From positions 62,001 to 126,000 of the forward strand of contig CALLKK010000010.1 in the NCBI GenBank assembly GCA_938008435.1: 64,000 bases of DNA, written 5' to 3'. Under the pieces are notes generated by a model. That model was not told where the DNA came from. It saw only the letters and a program-made list of their open reading frames with translations, and made no database searches. Below are positions 43,819 to 54,151 of this stretch, piece after piece; positions within the stretch are counted from its first letter, which is position 1; each line of letters starts with the position of its first letter. The position numbers were made by a program, and so were the translations under genes. The DNA is from an uncultured Steroidobacter sp. GTDB taxonomy: Bacteria; Pseudomonadota; Gammaproteobacteria; Steroidobacterales; Steroidobacteraceae.

Positions 43819-45768
43819 TCACTCCACCGCGATCTCAAACGGCCCTGCCGGCAGCGGCGCCAAGTCGTAGAGCGTGCAGACGGGGCTGTCGGCCCAGCAG
43901 TAGCGCACGCGGGTTGCGCTGCCGACGTTGTCCGCCGTGAGCTTCACCGTATGCTCGTCGACGATCGAGGCGAGTGCGTACTGGCACGTTCCGGTGTCCT
44001 TGCCGCAGAGCTCGAAGCCGACCGGGTACGCGCCGCTGTACGCAACGAGCTTGCCTTCGACGTCCTCGAAGCTCACCAAGATCGCATCGCCCTCGCGACG
44101 CGCACTGACGGGCGCCGGGCCGGACGGCGTGATCGCTTCGCCGTAGATTACGTGGCGCGCGGCGCGCGCAAGCCGATAACCCACTTGCTGCTTGTTCGCG
44201 GGATGGATGTCCCAGCGATCGCCGAGGTCGATCGCAACCGCAAGGCCCGCTTTGCCGTCCTTCTTGACTGCAAGACGCTGCGCTTCGCGCAAGCCTGCCC
44301 AACCGCTTTCGACCGGCTCGAACGGCGGCTGTCCGTAGTTCGCCAGCTGCACGATGAGGAACGCGACGTCCTGACCGAAACGTGCGCGCCAGTCGGCCAT
44401 CCAGTGATGCAGCAGGTTTTCGTACTGCGCCCAGTCGCCGGTGTTCGACTCGCCCTGATACCAGACGACGCCGCGCATCGCATAGGTGCCGAGCGGCGCG
44501 ATCATCGCATTGCCGATGATGGTCAACCCGGCCGTTTCGTCCCACGGCGCACGCGGCGGCTCGCCGACGCTCTTCGGCACGATCTGATATTCCCACTTGC
44601 CTTCGAGCGACACCGAAGTGCCGTCCGCGAATTGCAGCGCTCGCGGCGTATCGCCCCACGGGCCGCCGCGCGCCCACAGATCGAGCACGTTCACCATGAT
44701 CGTGTTCGTGCCCTTCTTGAGCGTGCCCTTCGGCAGGTCGTACAGACGATCATGGAAGGAGCCGGCGGTGGTGCCGACGAAGCGGCCATTCACCCATGTC
44801 ATGTCGACGTCGTCGATCTTGCCGACCGACAGCTTCGCTGCCTGGCTTGCCTGCTTGGCATCGAGCTCCACGCGCGCGCGCATCCACACCATGCCGTTGA
44901 AATCGGCGAGCTCGGGCACGCCCCAGTCTTCCCAATGGGTGAGCTTCGCCGGCGCGGTACGCCACTCGCCTCGATTCGGATCGCGCCATGGCTCGACGGA
45001 CGGCACGCGGCTCTTCCACCAGCGCTGCCACACCTCCGCCCAACGCTTGAGCGCTTCCTGCGGCGCCGTGTCCTTGACTTCCAACACTTGGAGCAGATCG
45101 TCGAAGCCGCCGGCGGCGCGCAATGCTTCGGCGCTCATCCACGGCTCGATGCGCGAGCCGCCCCACGAAGCGTGAATGAGACCCATCGGCACCTTGACGT
45201 GCTTCTGCAGCTCGCGCGCGAAGTAGAAGCACGCAGCGGAGAATTCCGCGAAGCTCTGGCTCGTCGTCGGCTGCCAGCGCACCGGGGTGCTGAAATGGCT
45301 GAGCGGCGTTGCGCTCGTCTTCCGTCCCACGGTGAGCAACCGAATCGAATCGTTCGCAGCGCGCATGCTCTCGCCGAAGAAATCGAGCGCGGCGCGCGCC
45401 TGCATCTCCATGTTCGATTGGCCCGAGCACAGCCACACATCGCCGATCAACACGTCCGAGATCGTCTGCGTCGCTCCCGACTTTGCGCTCGCCGTCAGCG
45501 TGTAGGGGCCGCCGGCCGGCATCGCGGGCAGCTGCACGCGCCAAGCGCCGCGCTCGTCGGCACGCGCCGAGACTTGCTTGCCGTCGATGCTGACCGTGAT
45601 CTCATCGTTTGCCGCCGCGCTTCCCCATACATCGATGGGTCGGTCGCGCTGCAGCACCGCATGATCCTGGAAGATTTCGTGAAGAAGTGTCGACGGACGG
45701 TCCGACGCCGCGACGGCGGCCGAATACAAGCCGCACAAGGTCACCAAACACAGGCTGAGCTTGCGCAT
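43819..45768 (-). CDS. Sialate O-acetylesterase family protein
   Basis: 649 residues with a Sec signal (SLCLVTLCGLYSAAVAA). The SGNH/GDSL esterase domain starts with DVWLCSGQSNMEMQ, where Ser118 is the expected nucleophile. HASWGGSRIEPW is the family's second block and GVVWYQGESN a third; the catalytic Asp/His near RWDIHPANKQQVG is typical. Length and the inserted beta-sandwich match bacterial SIAE-type esterases that remove acetyl groups from sialic acids or other acetylated glycans and are often found in glycan-degrading bacteria. No sialidase lies nearby, so the real substrate may be an acetylated plant glycan. GGAG lies 11 bases before the ATG. Confidence 0.92.
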   Translation of the reverse strand: MRKLSLCLVTLCGLYSAAVAASDRPSTLLHEIFQDHAVLQRDRPIDVWGSAAANDEITVSIDGKQVSARADERGAWRVQLPAMPAGGPYTLTASAKSGATQTISDVLIGDVWLCSGQSNMEMQARAALDFFGESMRAANDSIRLLTVGRKTSATPLSHFSTPVRWQPTTSQSFAEFSAACFYFARELQKHVKVPMGLIHASWGGSRIEPWMSAEALRAAGGFDDLLQVLEVKDTAPQEALKRWAEVWQRWWKSRVPSVEPWRDPNRGEWRTAPAKLTHWEDWGVPELADFNGMVWMRARVELDAKQASQAAKLSVGKIDDVDMTWVNGRFVGTTAGSFHDRLYDLPKGTLKKGTNTIMVNVLDLWARGGPWGDTPRALQFADGTSVSLEGKWEYQIVPKSVGEPPRAPWDETAGLTIIGNAMIAPLGTYAMRGVVWYQGESNTGDWAQYENLLHHWMADWRARFGQDVAFLIVQLANYGQPPFEPVESGWAGLREAQRLAVKKDGKAGLAVAIDLGDRWDIHPANKQQVGYRLARAARHVIYGEAITPSGPAPVSARREGDAILVSFEDVEGKLVAYSGAYPVGFELCGKDTGTCQYALASIVDEHTVKLTADNVGSATRVRYCWADSPVCTLYDLAPLPAGPFEIAVE

Positions 45769-46046
45769 TTCTTATTGTTCTCCGAACGCTTTGGACAGTG
45801 CGCGAAGTGTTGCATAGCTACAGGATCGTTTCACGCCGGACGCAGGATTCGCGCGGCGGAATTCGCGCGCTGCGCTCGGCCAACGAAGCGCGACACGCGC
45901 CGATCAAGCCTGCGCCGCCGTCGCGCCGGACGGCTGTGCTATAACCGCCTCGCTCCCGCGGCCGCCGCGTAATGCGTTGCGGCTTTCTCCGGTCCAACAG
46001 CAGCCGGGCAACGTTCCGGCCATCGCAACCAAAGGGGGACATCTAC

Positions 46047-46952
<906 letters not shown>

Positions 46953-47291
46953 TCCCACCGAACGCCCTTCCCCGCCGCTGCGCGGGGGAGGGCACGCCCT
47001 CCCGACCAACTGCGCAGGTCTCGTCCAGGACGGCGCGGGCAATCTATTAATAAGTCGGCGACACGATTCGATCCCTCCCGACAGCCGCCGCCCGACCGCA
47101 ACCGGCTGTCTATCCATGCCAATCTCGACCCGACCGTCCGCTTCGTGACGTTGCTCACTGGCCGCCCGCGTCGCGATCGATAAGCTGCGCGCAGCTGCGT
47201 CCGCCGTGTTCTTCTCATGTCCCCAGGTGACATCGGGCGCAGGTTATGCAACATCGCCCAGGACGGATGACACTACAACAGCGGGAAAAAC
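46953..47291. other. Intergenic region before the S9 peptidase gene
   Basis: 339 bases without a gene. GGGAGGG (46986-46992) pairs with CCCTCCC (46997-47003), and an overlapping alternative stem forms between CCCTTCCCCGC and GCGGGGGAGGG (about 46965-46992). Either could end the methyltransferase transcript, though there is no T tract. The S9 promoter was not identified. Confidence 0.4.
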
Positions 47292-49283
47292 ATGAAGTCA
47301 CCACGCCTCTCGCTCGTCCTCGTATTGCTCTCGGCAATCGGCGTTCTTGCGCCGGCAACGCACGCCTGGAGCGCCACCGAAACCGCCTCGGTACCGCGGA
47401 TCAGCGCCGAAGATTTCGGTGCGCTGCCGTTCATGACCGCACCGCTCCTGTCGCCGAGCGGCGAGCGCGTGGCCGCGCGCGCCTACTCGAAGGACGGATT
47501 GCGGATCGCCATCATCGACCTCAAGAACCAGCAGAACTCGCTGACGATCCCCATCCCGGAGGATCGCGATCTGCGCTGGTATCAATGGGCCGGCGACAAG
47601 CGGCTGCTGCTGAGCGTGGGCACTTCAGAGTTCTTCATGGGCGAAGACGTCTACGTCACGCGCCTACTCATGTTCGACATCGAAACGCAGCAAGTGCATT
47701 TGGTCGGCAAGAAGAACGCCGGCTTCATGGGCGACGATGTGATCTACGTCGATCCGAGCGGCTCGTGGCTACTGCTCAACCTGCAGGCGGCGATCGACCA
47801 ATATCCGTCCGTCTGGCGCGTCGATCTCGATACGCTCAAGAGCAAGATGATCGTGCGCCCGCAAGACCACGTCTGGGACTGGTTTGCCGATTCGAACGGC
47901 GTGGTGCGCACCGGCATCGGCCGCACCAAGGATCGCACCTGGGTGCTCTACCGCCGCGACGAGAACTCGCGTTTCGAGCGCATCGCGCGTAGCACGAGAT
48001 CCGGCAGCGGCAAGTCCTCCGGCAGCGGCGATGCGAACGACGACATCGACAACATCGTGCTCGTCGCAGGGAGCGATCAGGGTTATCTGGTCTCGAACTG
48101 GAAGACGGGCCGCTTCGGGCTGTATCGCTACGACATCGCGAAGGACGAGATCACCGACACGCTCTTCGAGCACCCGAGCGTCGATCTCGACAGCGTCTAT
48201 GTCACCCAGGACGGCGTGCTGCGCGCGGTGCGCTACATCGACGATCGGCAACGCGTCGAGTGGTTCGATCCGGAGATGAAGACCATCCAGGAGGAAATCG
48301 ACGCCGCCATCCCGGGACGCATCAACACGATCGTCACGCACAGCAAGGAGCGCGACAAGATGATCGTCTGGACGGGCGGCGCGTCCGATCCGGGCCTCTA
48401 CTATTACTTCGAGCCTGCCGCCGGCGTGATGCGACTGCTCGCCAAACCATACTCGCGCATCGACGCCAAGGCGCTCGCGCCGGTCGAAAGCGTCACCTAC
48501 AAAGCGCGCGACGGCCTGGAGATTCCTGCTTATCTCACGTTGCCGCGCGACCGCGAGCCGAAGAATCTGCCGCTCGTCATCGTGCCGCACGGCGGTCCGT
48601 TCGCGCGCGATCAGTGGATCTACCACGCCGAAGTGCAGTTCCTCGCCAATCGCGGCTACGCCGTGCTGCAGCCGAACTTCCGCGGCTCGGTCGGTTACGG
48701 CAAAGCATTCGTGCAAAAAGGCGAAGGCCAGTGGGGACGCGGCATGCAGGACGACCTCGACGACGGCGTGAAGTGGCTGGTCGAACGCGGCACGGTCGAT
48801 CCGAAACGCGTCTGCATCATGGGCGGCTCGTACGGCGGCTATGCGGCAATGTGGGCTGCCGTGCGCAACCCCGATATCTATCGGTGCGCCATCAGCTTCG
48901 CCGGCATCTCGGACGTCGAAGCGATGCTGCGCTATGACCGCAGACTTTTCACGGCCACGCGCTACTACCGCGATTGGCGCAGCACCGTACAGGGCGAGAA
49001 GAGCTTCGATCTTGCGACCGTCTCGCCGTTGAAGGCAGCGGACCGCATCCAGATTCCGCTGCTGATCGCGCACGGCGCACGTGACAAGACCGTGCCGGTG
49101 TCGCAGTCACGCAAGATGCACGAGGCGCTCACGAAAGCGAACAAGCCGCACGAGTTCGTCGTCTACAAAGACGAAGGCCACGGCTTCGAGAATCCGGACA
49201 ACTTCGTCGATTACCTAAAGCGCGTCGAGGCATTCCTCAACGAGCACAATCCGGCCGACGCGCCGCTTGCGAGCACGCTTTGA
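47292..49283 (+). CDS. S9 family prolyl oligopeptidase
   Basis: 663 residues with a signal peptide (LSLVLVLLSAIGVLAPATHAWS). The N-terminal beta-propeller (about 45-400) covers the C-terminal alpha/beta hydrolase domain. The catalytic triad is visible: Ser513 in GGSYGGYAAM, Asp598 in HGARDKTVP and His630 in DEGHGF. Close to dipeptidyl-peptidase-like and acylaminoacyl-peptidase-like secreted S9C enzymes. It acts on short peptides in the periplasm. Sequence between about residues 235 and 250 is Ser/Gly-rich (SGSGKSSGSGD), probably a flexible insertion in the propeller. Confidence 0.95.
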   Translation: MKSPRLSLVLVLLSAIGVLAPATHAWSATETASVPRISAEDFGALPFMTAPLLSPSGERVAARAYSKDGLRIAIIDLKNQQNSLTIPIPEDRDLRWYQWAGDKRLLLSVGTSEFFMGEDVYVTRLLMFDIETQQVHLVGKKNAGFMGDDVIYVDPSGSWLLLNLQAAIDQYPSVWRVDLDTLKSKMIVRPQDHVWDWFADSNGVVRTGIGRTKDRTWVLYRRDENSRFERIARSTRSGSGKSSGSGDANDDIDNIVLVAGSDQGYLVSNWKTGRFGLYRYDIAKDEITDTLFEHPSVDLDSVYVTQDGVLRAVRYIDDRQRVEWFDPEMKTIQEEIDAAIPGRINTIVTHSKERDKMIVWTGGASDPGLYYYFEPAAGVMRLLAKPYSRIDAKALAPVESVTYKARDGLEIPAYLTLPRDREPKNLPLVIVPHGGPFARDQWIYHAEVQFLANRGYAVLQPNFRGSVGYGKAFVQKGEGQWGRGMQDDLDDGVKWLVERGTVDPKRVCIMGGSYGGYAAMWAAVRNPDIYRCAISFAGISDVEAMLRYDRRLFTATRYYRDWRSTVQGEKSFDLATVSPLKAADRIQIPLLIAHGARDKTVPVSQSRKMHEALTKANKPHEFVVYKDEGHGFENPDNFVDYLKRVEAFLNEHNPADAPLASTL

Positions 49284-49376
49284 GTCCAGCGTCGCGACAC
49301 TAAAGGCGGATTGGTGTACAGTCGCCGCGGACCGCGTACCTTGCGCGGTCTGCTCGTCCGACACCGACCGCTTCGC

Positions 49377-50153
49377 ATGAAGATCGCAACCTTCAACGTC
49401 AACGGCATCTCCAGCCGTCTGGGTCACCTGCTTGCCTGGCTGGAGAAAGAGCAGCCGGACATCGCCTGCCTGCAGGAGCTCAAAGCATCGGATGAGAATT
49501 TTCCGATCGTGCCGATTCGCGCGGCCGGCTATGGCGCCGTGTGGCACGGGCAGCGCTCTTGGAATGGCGTGGCGATCCTGGCCAAGGGCGAAGATCCGGT
49601 GGAAATTCGCCGCGGCCTGCCCGGCGATCCGAACGACGTGCAGAGCCGTTACATCGAAGCATCGGCGAAAGGCATCGTCGTCGGCTGCTTGTATCTGCCG
49701 AACGGCAATCCGCAACCGGGCGAGAAATTCGACTACAAGCTTGCCTGGTTCGAACGGCTCATCACTCATGCAGCGACGCTCTACGACTGCGGCAAACCCG
49801 TGGTGCTCGCAGGCGATTACAACGTCGTGCCCACCGACTTCGATATCTACAACCCGAAGTCCTGGCGCAGAGACGCGCTATTGCAACCCGAAACGCGCGA
49901 CGCCTATCAGCGTTTGCTCGCGCAGGGCTGGGTCGATGCGCTGCGCGCGATGCACCCCGACGAGCAGATCTACACCTTCTGGGATTATTTCCGCGATCAT
50001 TGGAAACGTAACGCCGGCCTTCGCATCGACCATCTGCTGCTCAATCGCGAGCTCGCCGGCCGGCTCGTCGATGCCAACGTCGATCGCTGGGTGCGCGATC
50101 TGCCCAAGCCGAGCGATCACGCACCGACGTGGGCGCAGCTGCGCGATGAGTGA
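49377..50153 (+). CDS. xthA: Exodeoxyribonuclease III
   Basis: 258 residues. Endonuclease/exonuclease/phosphatase fold motifs: KIATFNVNGISSRL, CLQELKASDENF (metal-binding Glu), LAGDYNVVPTDFD, GLRIDHLLLN and the C-terminal SDHAP with the catalytic His. It repairs abasic sites and degrades 3' ends. Start chosen at MKIATFNVNG (49377), the invariant N-terminus. It converges with yajQ, 30 bases away. Confidence 0.95.
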   Translation: MKIATFNVNGISSRLGHLLAWLEKEQPDIACLQELKASDENFPIVPIRAAGYGAVWHGQRSWNGVAILAKGEDPVEIRRGLPGDPNDVQSRYIEASAKGIVVGCLYLPNGNPQPGEKFDYKLAWFERLITHAATLYDCGKPVVLAGDYNVVPTDFDIYNPKSWRRDALLQPETRDAYQRLLAQGWVDALRAMHPDEQIYTFWDYFRDHWKRNAGLRIDHLLLNRELAGRLVDANVDRWVRDLPKPSDHAPTWAQLRDE

Positions 50154-50183
50154 GCCTTGGCGATGCGCAACCGCGCGTAGCGA

Positions 50184-50666
50184 TCAGTCGCGAAAATTCG
50201 TGAACTGAAGCGGCAGATCCAGCTTGGCGTTGCGCACGAGCGCGATCGCCGCCTGCAGCTCGTCCTTGCTCTTGCCCGAGACGCGGACCTGCTTGTCCTG
50301 AATCGCCGCTTGCACCTTGAGCTTCGAGTCCTTGATCAGGCGCTGAATCTTCTTGCCGAGCTCGGTATCGATCCCTTGCCGCAACGTGACGACCTGCTTG
50401 GCCGTCTGTCCAGAGAGCACCGGCTCATCCACCTTCAGGCAAGCGATGTCGATGCCGCGCTTGCTCAGTTTGAGCCGCAGGATGTCCATCATCTGCTTGA
50501 GCTGAAAGTCGGTTTGCGCGACCAAGGTCACGACGAAACCGTTGAGCTCGAATTTCGCATTCGTGCCCTTGAAGTCGAAGCGCGTGCCGACCTCGCGATT
50601 CGCTTGATCGACGGCATTCGTGACTTCGTGGGTGTTGAGCTCGGAGACGATGTCGAAAGAAGGCAT
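50184..50666 (-). CDS. yajQ: YajQ family nucleotide-binding protein
   Basis: 160 residues. The family start MPSFDIVSELNTHEVTNAVDQA is intact, so ATG 50666 is used (a GTG three codons earlier would add VAL-type residues). FDFKGTNAKFE, KVDEPVLSGQTAKQVVTLRQGI and VRVSGKSKDELQAAIALVR mark the two ferredoxin-like halves. In Xanthomonas and Pseudomonas relatives, YajQ binds cyclic di-GMP and controls virulence and stress genes. A GGDEF-EAL protein is encoded in the same window (27835-30276). Confidence 0.96.
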   Translation of the reverse strand: MPSFDIVSELNTHEVTNAVDQANREVGTRFDFKGTNAKFELNGFVVTLVAQTDFQLKQMMDILRLKLSKRGIDIACLKVDEPVLSGQTAKQVVTLRQGIDTELGKKIQRLIKDSKLKVQAAIQDKQVRVSGKSKDELQAAIALVRNAKLDLPLQFTNFRD

Positions 50667-50777
50667 GAGAGCCACGCTGTGAGAATGGAGCGACGCCGCT
50701 CAGGCCGGCGTCGCCCGTACTGTAACAAACGACGATCGACGCGATGAGGACGCAAGTTGCGGCCCCACGGCATAACG

Positions 50778-51809
50778 TCACTGCAACGCGATACGCCGCC
50801 CTTCCCGCGCGCTGCGGTAGACCGCCTCGATGATCTCGATGACCTCGGCGGCCTGGTCTGCCGTCACCGGCGGCGGCAGGCCTTGTTCGAGGCTCGCGCG
50901 CACGCCGCGGTAGTACTCGATCCAGCAGCCGCGCTCGGACGGCACGATCTCGGTCTTGCCGGTCGCGCCGTAGACAACCTTGCCCCAAACGCGCTCGTCC
51001 TCGACGCCGAAGCGCGGATCGTCCGGCTGCATGCCGGCCAACGACTGATCTTCCTGCGGATCGAGCTCGGCCTTGAGGAACGAGGCGCGCGAGCCATGCA
51101 CGCGGAAACGCCAGCCGCCGTCGCTGGCGAGATAGCTGACGCCGAGCGTGATGCGCAGCTTGCCTTTGGCCATCAGGATCTCGAAGCCGTCGTCGGTCCG
51201 CGCGCCCTCGCGCTGCGTGAAGGCATCCGCCTGCACCCAATCGGGCCGGCCGAACAACACGAGCACATGATCGATCAGGTGCGAGCCGAGGTCGTACACC
51301 ATGCCCGAAGCGGGGTCCGGCAGATTGCGCCAGCTCGCCGAGGGCTCGGGTCGATAGCGATCCCAGCGCACGTGATAGCCGTTGATCTCGCCCAAGCGAT
51401 CTTCCGCGATGAGCTTGCGCAGCGTGAGGAAGTCGGCATCCCAACGCCGGTTGTGGAACACGCTCAGCACGCGACCGCGCTCGCGAGCAAGCTGCGCGAG
51501 CGTGCGCGCCTCTTCGGCGGTCACGGCCACGGGTTTGTCGACGACGACGTGCTTACCCGCCTCGAGCGCGGCGCGCGCTTGGCCGTAGTGCGCTTGCGTC
51601 GGCGAGGCGATGACGACGAGATCGATGTCGTTGCGGCCGAGCAGCGAATCGACATCGGGCAGCACATCGGCTTGCGGAAAAACCGAGTGCACCTCGTCGC
51701 GTCGGCTGGTGACGACCGCCGCGACGTCGAACCCGGCGAGACGCAAGAACGGCGCGTGGAAATAGCGCCCCGCCAACCCGAAACCGATCAATCCAGTTCT
51801 GAGCGTCAT
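50778..51809 (-). CDS. Gfo/Idh/MocA family oxidoreductase
   Basis: 343 residues. The Rossmann N-terminus GLIGFGLAGRYFHAPFL, then VVIASPTQAHYGQARAALEAGKHVVVDKPVA with the catalytic-site EKP written DKP, and SGMVYDLGSHLIDHVL carrying the Asp/His pair. This is the YvaA/YhhX-type NAD(P)-dependent sugar oxidoreductase group. Start at MTLRTGLIGFG (51809), with GAGGAG about 13 bases ahead. Substrate likely a sugar or cyclitol. Divergent from the organosulfur operon, with no visible functional link. Confidence 0.92.
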   Translation of the reverse strand: MTLRTGLIGFGLAGRYFHAPFLRLAGFDVAAVVTSRRDEVHSVFPQADVLPDVDSLLGRNDIDLVVIASPTQAHYGQARAALEAGKHVVVDKPVAVTAEEARTLAQLARERGRVLSVFHNRRWDADFLTLRKLIAEDRLGEINGYHVRWDRYRPEPSASWRNLPDPASGMVYDLGSHLIDHVLVLFGRPDWVQADAFTQREGARTDDGFEILMAKGKLRITLGVSYLASDGGWRFRVHGSRASFLKAELDPQEDQSLAGMQPDDPRFGVEDERVWGKVVYGATGKTEIVPSERGCWIEYYRGVRASLEQGLPPPVTADQAAEVIEIIEAVYRSAREGRRIALQ

Positions 51810-52183
51810 TCTCTTTATTTCTCCTCGCTCGCAGCTCGAAACCGCGCCGTTGCTGCCGGCGACCATTCACGGCATCGAGCCTGTCATTCATTGCCATGTC
51901 GCATGGCGCTACAACGAATCGATATGTAGCGCATGACGACGCCTTGTGACTCCGTTGTTATCGCCTGATTCTCGGTTGTTGACCCACGATTTCAGCGCTA
52001 CCGCACGCAATGCAGCACGTCGGTGACTGAATAGTGACCGAACCGGCGCTTCGAATGTTACGGGCCCGTCAATAGATTCTCCACCATCCGCTCGGCCCGG
52101 ACAGGGCAGCCCGATCGAATAGTGCCGAGCTTTCATCAGCGCCGCACTGATCGAGGGGATCGCGGCGCTCTTGCGAGTGCTGC
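51810..52183. other. Divergent regulatory region before the organosulfur operon
   Basis: 374 bases between the oxidoreductase and tauD-like genes. GTGAC occurs twice in direct repeat, 11 bases apart (52023-52027 and 52034-52038), inside a TCGGT..ACCGA inverted repeat. Such phased half-sites could bind an activator such as a CysB/Cbl-type LysR protein, but this is a guess. No clear -10/-35 pair and no small gene seen. Confidence 0.4.
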
Positions 52184-53041
52184 ATGTCTCTGCCGAACCA
52201 ACAACTTGCCGGGGCAACCCTGCGCATCGACAAGCTGACGCCGAATCTCGGCGCAGTCGTCCACGATATCGATCTACGCCACGTCGACGATGACTTGTTT
52301 GCCGCGATCGACGCGGCGCTCGTCGAGCACAAGGTGCTCTTCTTCGAGAACCAGCAGTGGTCTGCTGCCGAGCAGCGCGAGTTCGCGCAGCGCTTCGGGC
52401 CGCTGCACGTGCATCCGCTCTTCGATACCGATCCTGACCACCGCGATCTCGTGGTGTTCGCTTACGACGATCGTCGCAAGGGCAACAACGATACCTGGCA
52501 CGCGGACGTCACGTTCGTCGAGACGCCGGTCAAAGTGAGCGTGCTGCATGCCGTCGAGATCCCGCCGGTCGGCGGCGACACGCTCTGGCTCGATGCCGAG
52601 GCGGCGTATCGGGCCTTGTCGGAGCCCATCAAGCGTCTGATCGGGGAGCTCAAGGCCGTGCACTCCTTTTTCAAGGGCTTTCCGCCGGCCGCGTTCGCGC
52701 GCTACGGCCACGAGCAGCGCATCTATGAAGTGTACGCGAGCCTGCCGCCGGTTGCGCACCCGATCGTGACGACGCATCCGGTATCCGGACGCAAGTCGAT
52801 CTACGTCAATCGCGCCTTCACCACGCACATCGAGGGCCTCTCGACCGTCGAGTCGGATCACCTCTTGCGGCTGCTGCTCGAGCATCTGGAGAAACCGGAG
52901 TTTCAGGTTCGCTGGCGTTGGCGCAAGGACACCGTCGCGATCTGGGACAACCGCAGCACGCAACACCTCGCCGTCTCGGACTACTTCCCGGCGCGCCGCA
53001 GCGTGCGCCGCGCCGCCGTGCTCGGAGAACGTCCCGTATGA
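52184..53041 (+). CDS. TauD/TfdA-family 2-oxoglutarate-dependent dioxygenase
   Basis: 285 residues, usual TauD length. The iron facial triad is visible: His106 and Asp108 in TWHADVTF and His261 in TQHLAVSDY, with a 2-oxoglutarate-binding Arg further on in FPARRSVRR. Relatives (TauD, AtsK) oxidise the carbon next to a sulfonate or sulfate ester, releasing sulfite or sulfate. It opens the organosulfur operon; its stop overlaps the ssuA start as ATGA. Whether it takes taurine, alkyl sulfates or another compound cannot be read; the WHADVTF context is closer to AtsK-like enzymes than to a dedicated taurine pathway. Confidence 0.92.
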   Translation: MSLPNQQLAGATLRIDKLTPNLGAVVHDIDLRHVDDDLFAAIDAALVEHKVLFFENQQWSAAEQREFAQRFGPLHVHPLFDTDPDHRDLVVFAYDDRRKGNNDTWHADVTFVETPVKVSVLHAVEIPPVGGDTLWLDAEAAYRALSEPIKRLIGELKAVHSFFKGFPPAAFARYGHEQRIYEVYASLPPVAHPIVTTHPVSGRKSIYVNRAFTTHIEGLSTVESDHLLRLLLEHLEKPEFQVRWRWRKDTVAIWDNRSTQHLAVSDYFPARRSVRRAAVLGERPV

Positions 53042-54135
53042 AACGTCGCGACGTATTGAAGTCGCTCGCGGCCGGTGCGGTTGCGAGCTTCCTGTTCTCT
53101 CCCGCCCGCTCGCAAGCGGCGCTGCCCAAAGTCATTCGTTTCGCCTCGCCCGACCTGAGCGCGGGACAGAAGCCGAGCTATGGCGGGCAGGTGGATGTGC
53201 TGAACACGCGCCGGCTCTTCGAGAAAGAGTTCGCGAAAGACGGCGTGAAGATCGAATGGCACTTCTTCAAAGGCGCCGGTCCTGCGATCAACGAAGCCAT
53301 CGCCAACCGGCAGATCGACTTTGCGTTCCTGGGCGATCTGCCGCCGATCATCGGCCGCGCCAGCGGACTCGACACGCGCCTGTTGCTTGCGCTCACGCGC
53401 GGCGTCACGAGCTATCTCGCGGTCACGCCCGAGTCCGGCATCCGCACGCTCGCCGATCTGCGCGGCAAGCGTGTCGGCATCTTCCGCGGCACCGCCGATC
53501 AGCTCGGCTTTGCCCGCGTGCTCGAGCGCGCGGGTCTGAGCGAGCGCGACATTCGGCTCATCAACCTCGATTTCAACGCGGTCAATGCCGCACTCGTCGC
53601 CAAGCAGATCGACGCCACCTGGGCGCCGAATCGCGTGCTCGCGCTGCGCGACCGCGGCGTCGTGCGCATCGTGCTCAGCAGCAACGACCTCGACGGCGTG
53701 GGCTCGGGGCAAGGCGCGTTCATCGGCGTGCAATCGTTCCTCGCGCAGTACCCGCAAGCCGCGCGCCGCGTCGTCAAGACCGTCGTAACCGCCTCGCACT
53801 GGCTCTCGCAAGAAGAGAATCGCGAAGCCTATGCCCAGCTCGTCGCGGACCTGTCGAGCTACCCGCGCAAGGCGATCGAAGAATCGCTGCGCGATGCGAA
53901 CCTCAACTTCCATTTTTCGCCGCTGCTCGACAAGTACTTCATCGACAACTTCCGCACCAACATCGAGCTCGCGAAACGTTTCGGACTGATTCGGCGCACC
54001 TTCGACATCGAGCCGTGGATCGAGCGCAGCTTTCTCGACGCCGCGCTCGATGAGCTCGGGTTTCGCCAAGTCTGGCAGCCACACGACAAGTTCGTGGGCA
54101 AGACCGCCGCAACCACGATTTCTCAATCTCAATGA
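53038..54135 (+). CDS. ssuA: SsuA-like periplasmic sulfonate-binding protein
   Basis: 365 residues. The signal peptide MKRRDVLKSLAAGAVASFLFS has twin arginines, so Tat export is possible. The core is an ABC solute-binding protein of the nitrate/sulfonate/bicarbonate type: NEAIANRQIDFAFLGDLPPIIGRASGLDTRLL, LRGKRVGIFRGTADQLGFARVLERAG and LVAKQIDATWAPN. It captures a sulfonate or sulfate ester for the permease encoded downstream. Coupled by ATGA to the dioxygenase; the TonB receptor follows after 16 bases. Confidence 0.92.
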   Translation: MKRRDVLKSLAAGAVASFLFSPARSQAALPKVIRFASPDLSAGQKPSYGGQVDVLNTRRLFEKEFAKDGVKIEWHFFKGAGPAINEAIANRQIDFAFLGDLPPIIGRASGLDTRLLLALTRGVTSYLAVTPESGIRTLADLRGKRVGIFRGTADQLGFARVLERAGLSERDIRLINLDFNAVNAALVAKQIDATWAPNRVLALRDRGVVRIVLSSNDLDGVGSGQGAFIGVQSFLAQYPQAARRVVKTVVTASHWLSQEENREAYAQLVADLSSYPRKAIEESLRDANLNFHFSPLLDKYFIDNFRTNIELAKRFGLIRRTFDIEPWIERSFLDAALDELGFRQVWQPHDKFVGKTAATTISQSQ

Positions 54136-54151
54136 CGGAAAACGAAGCACT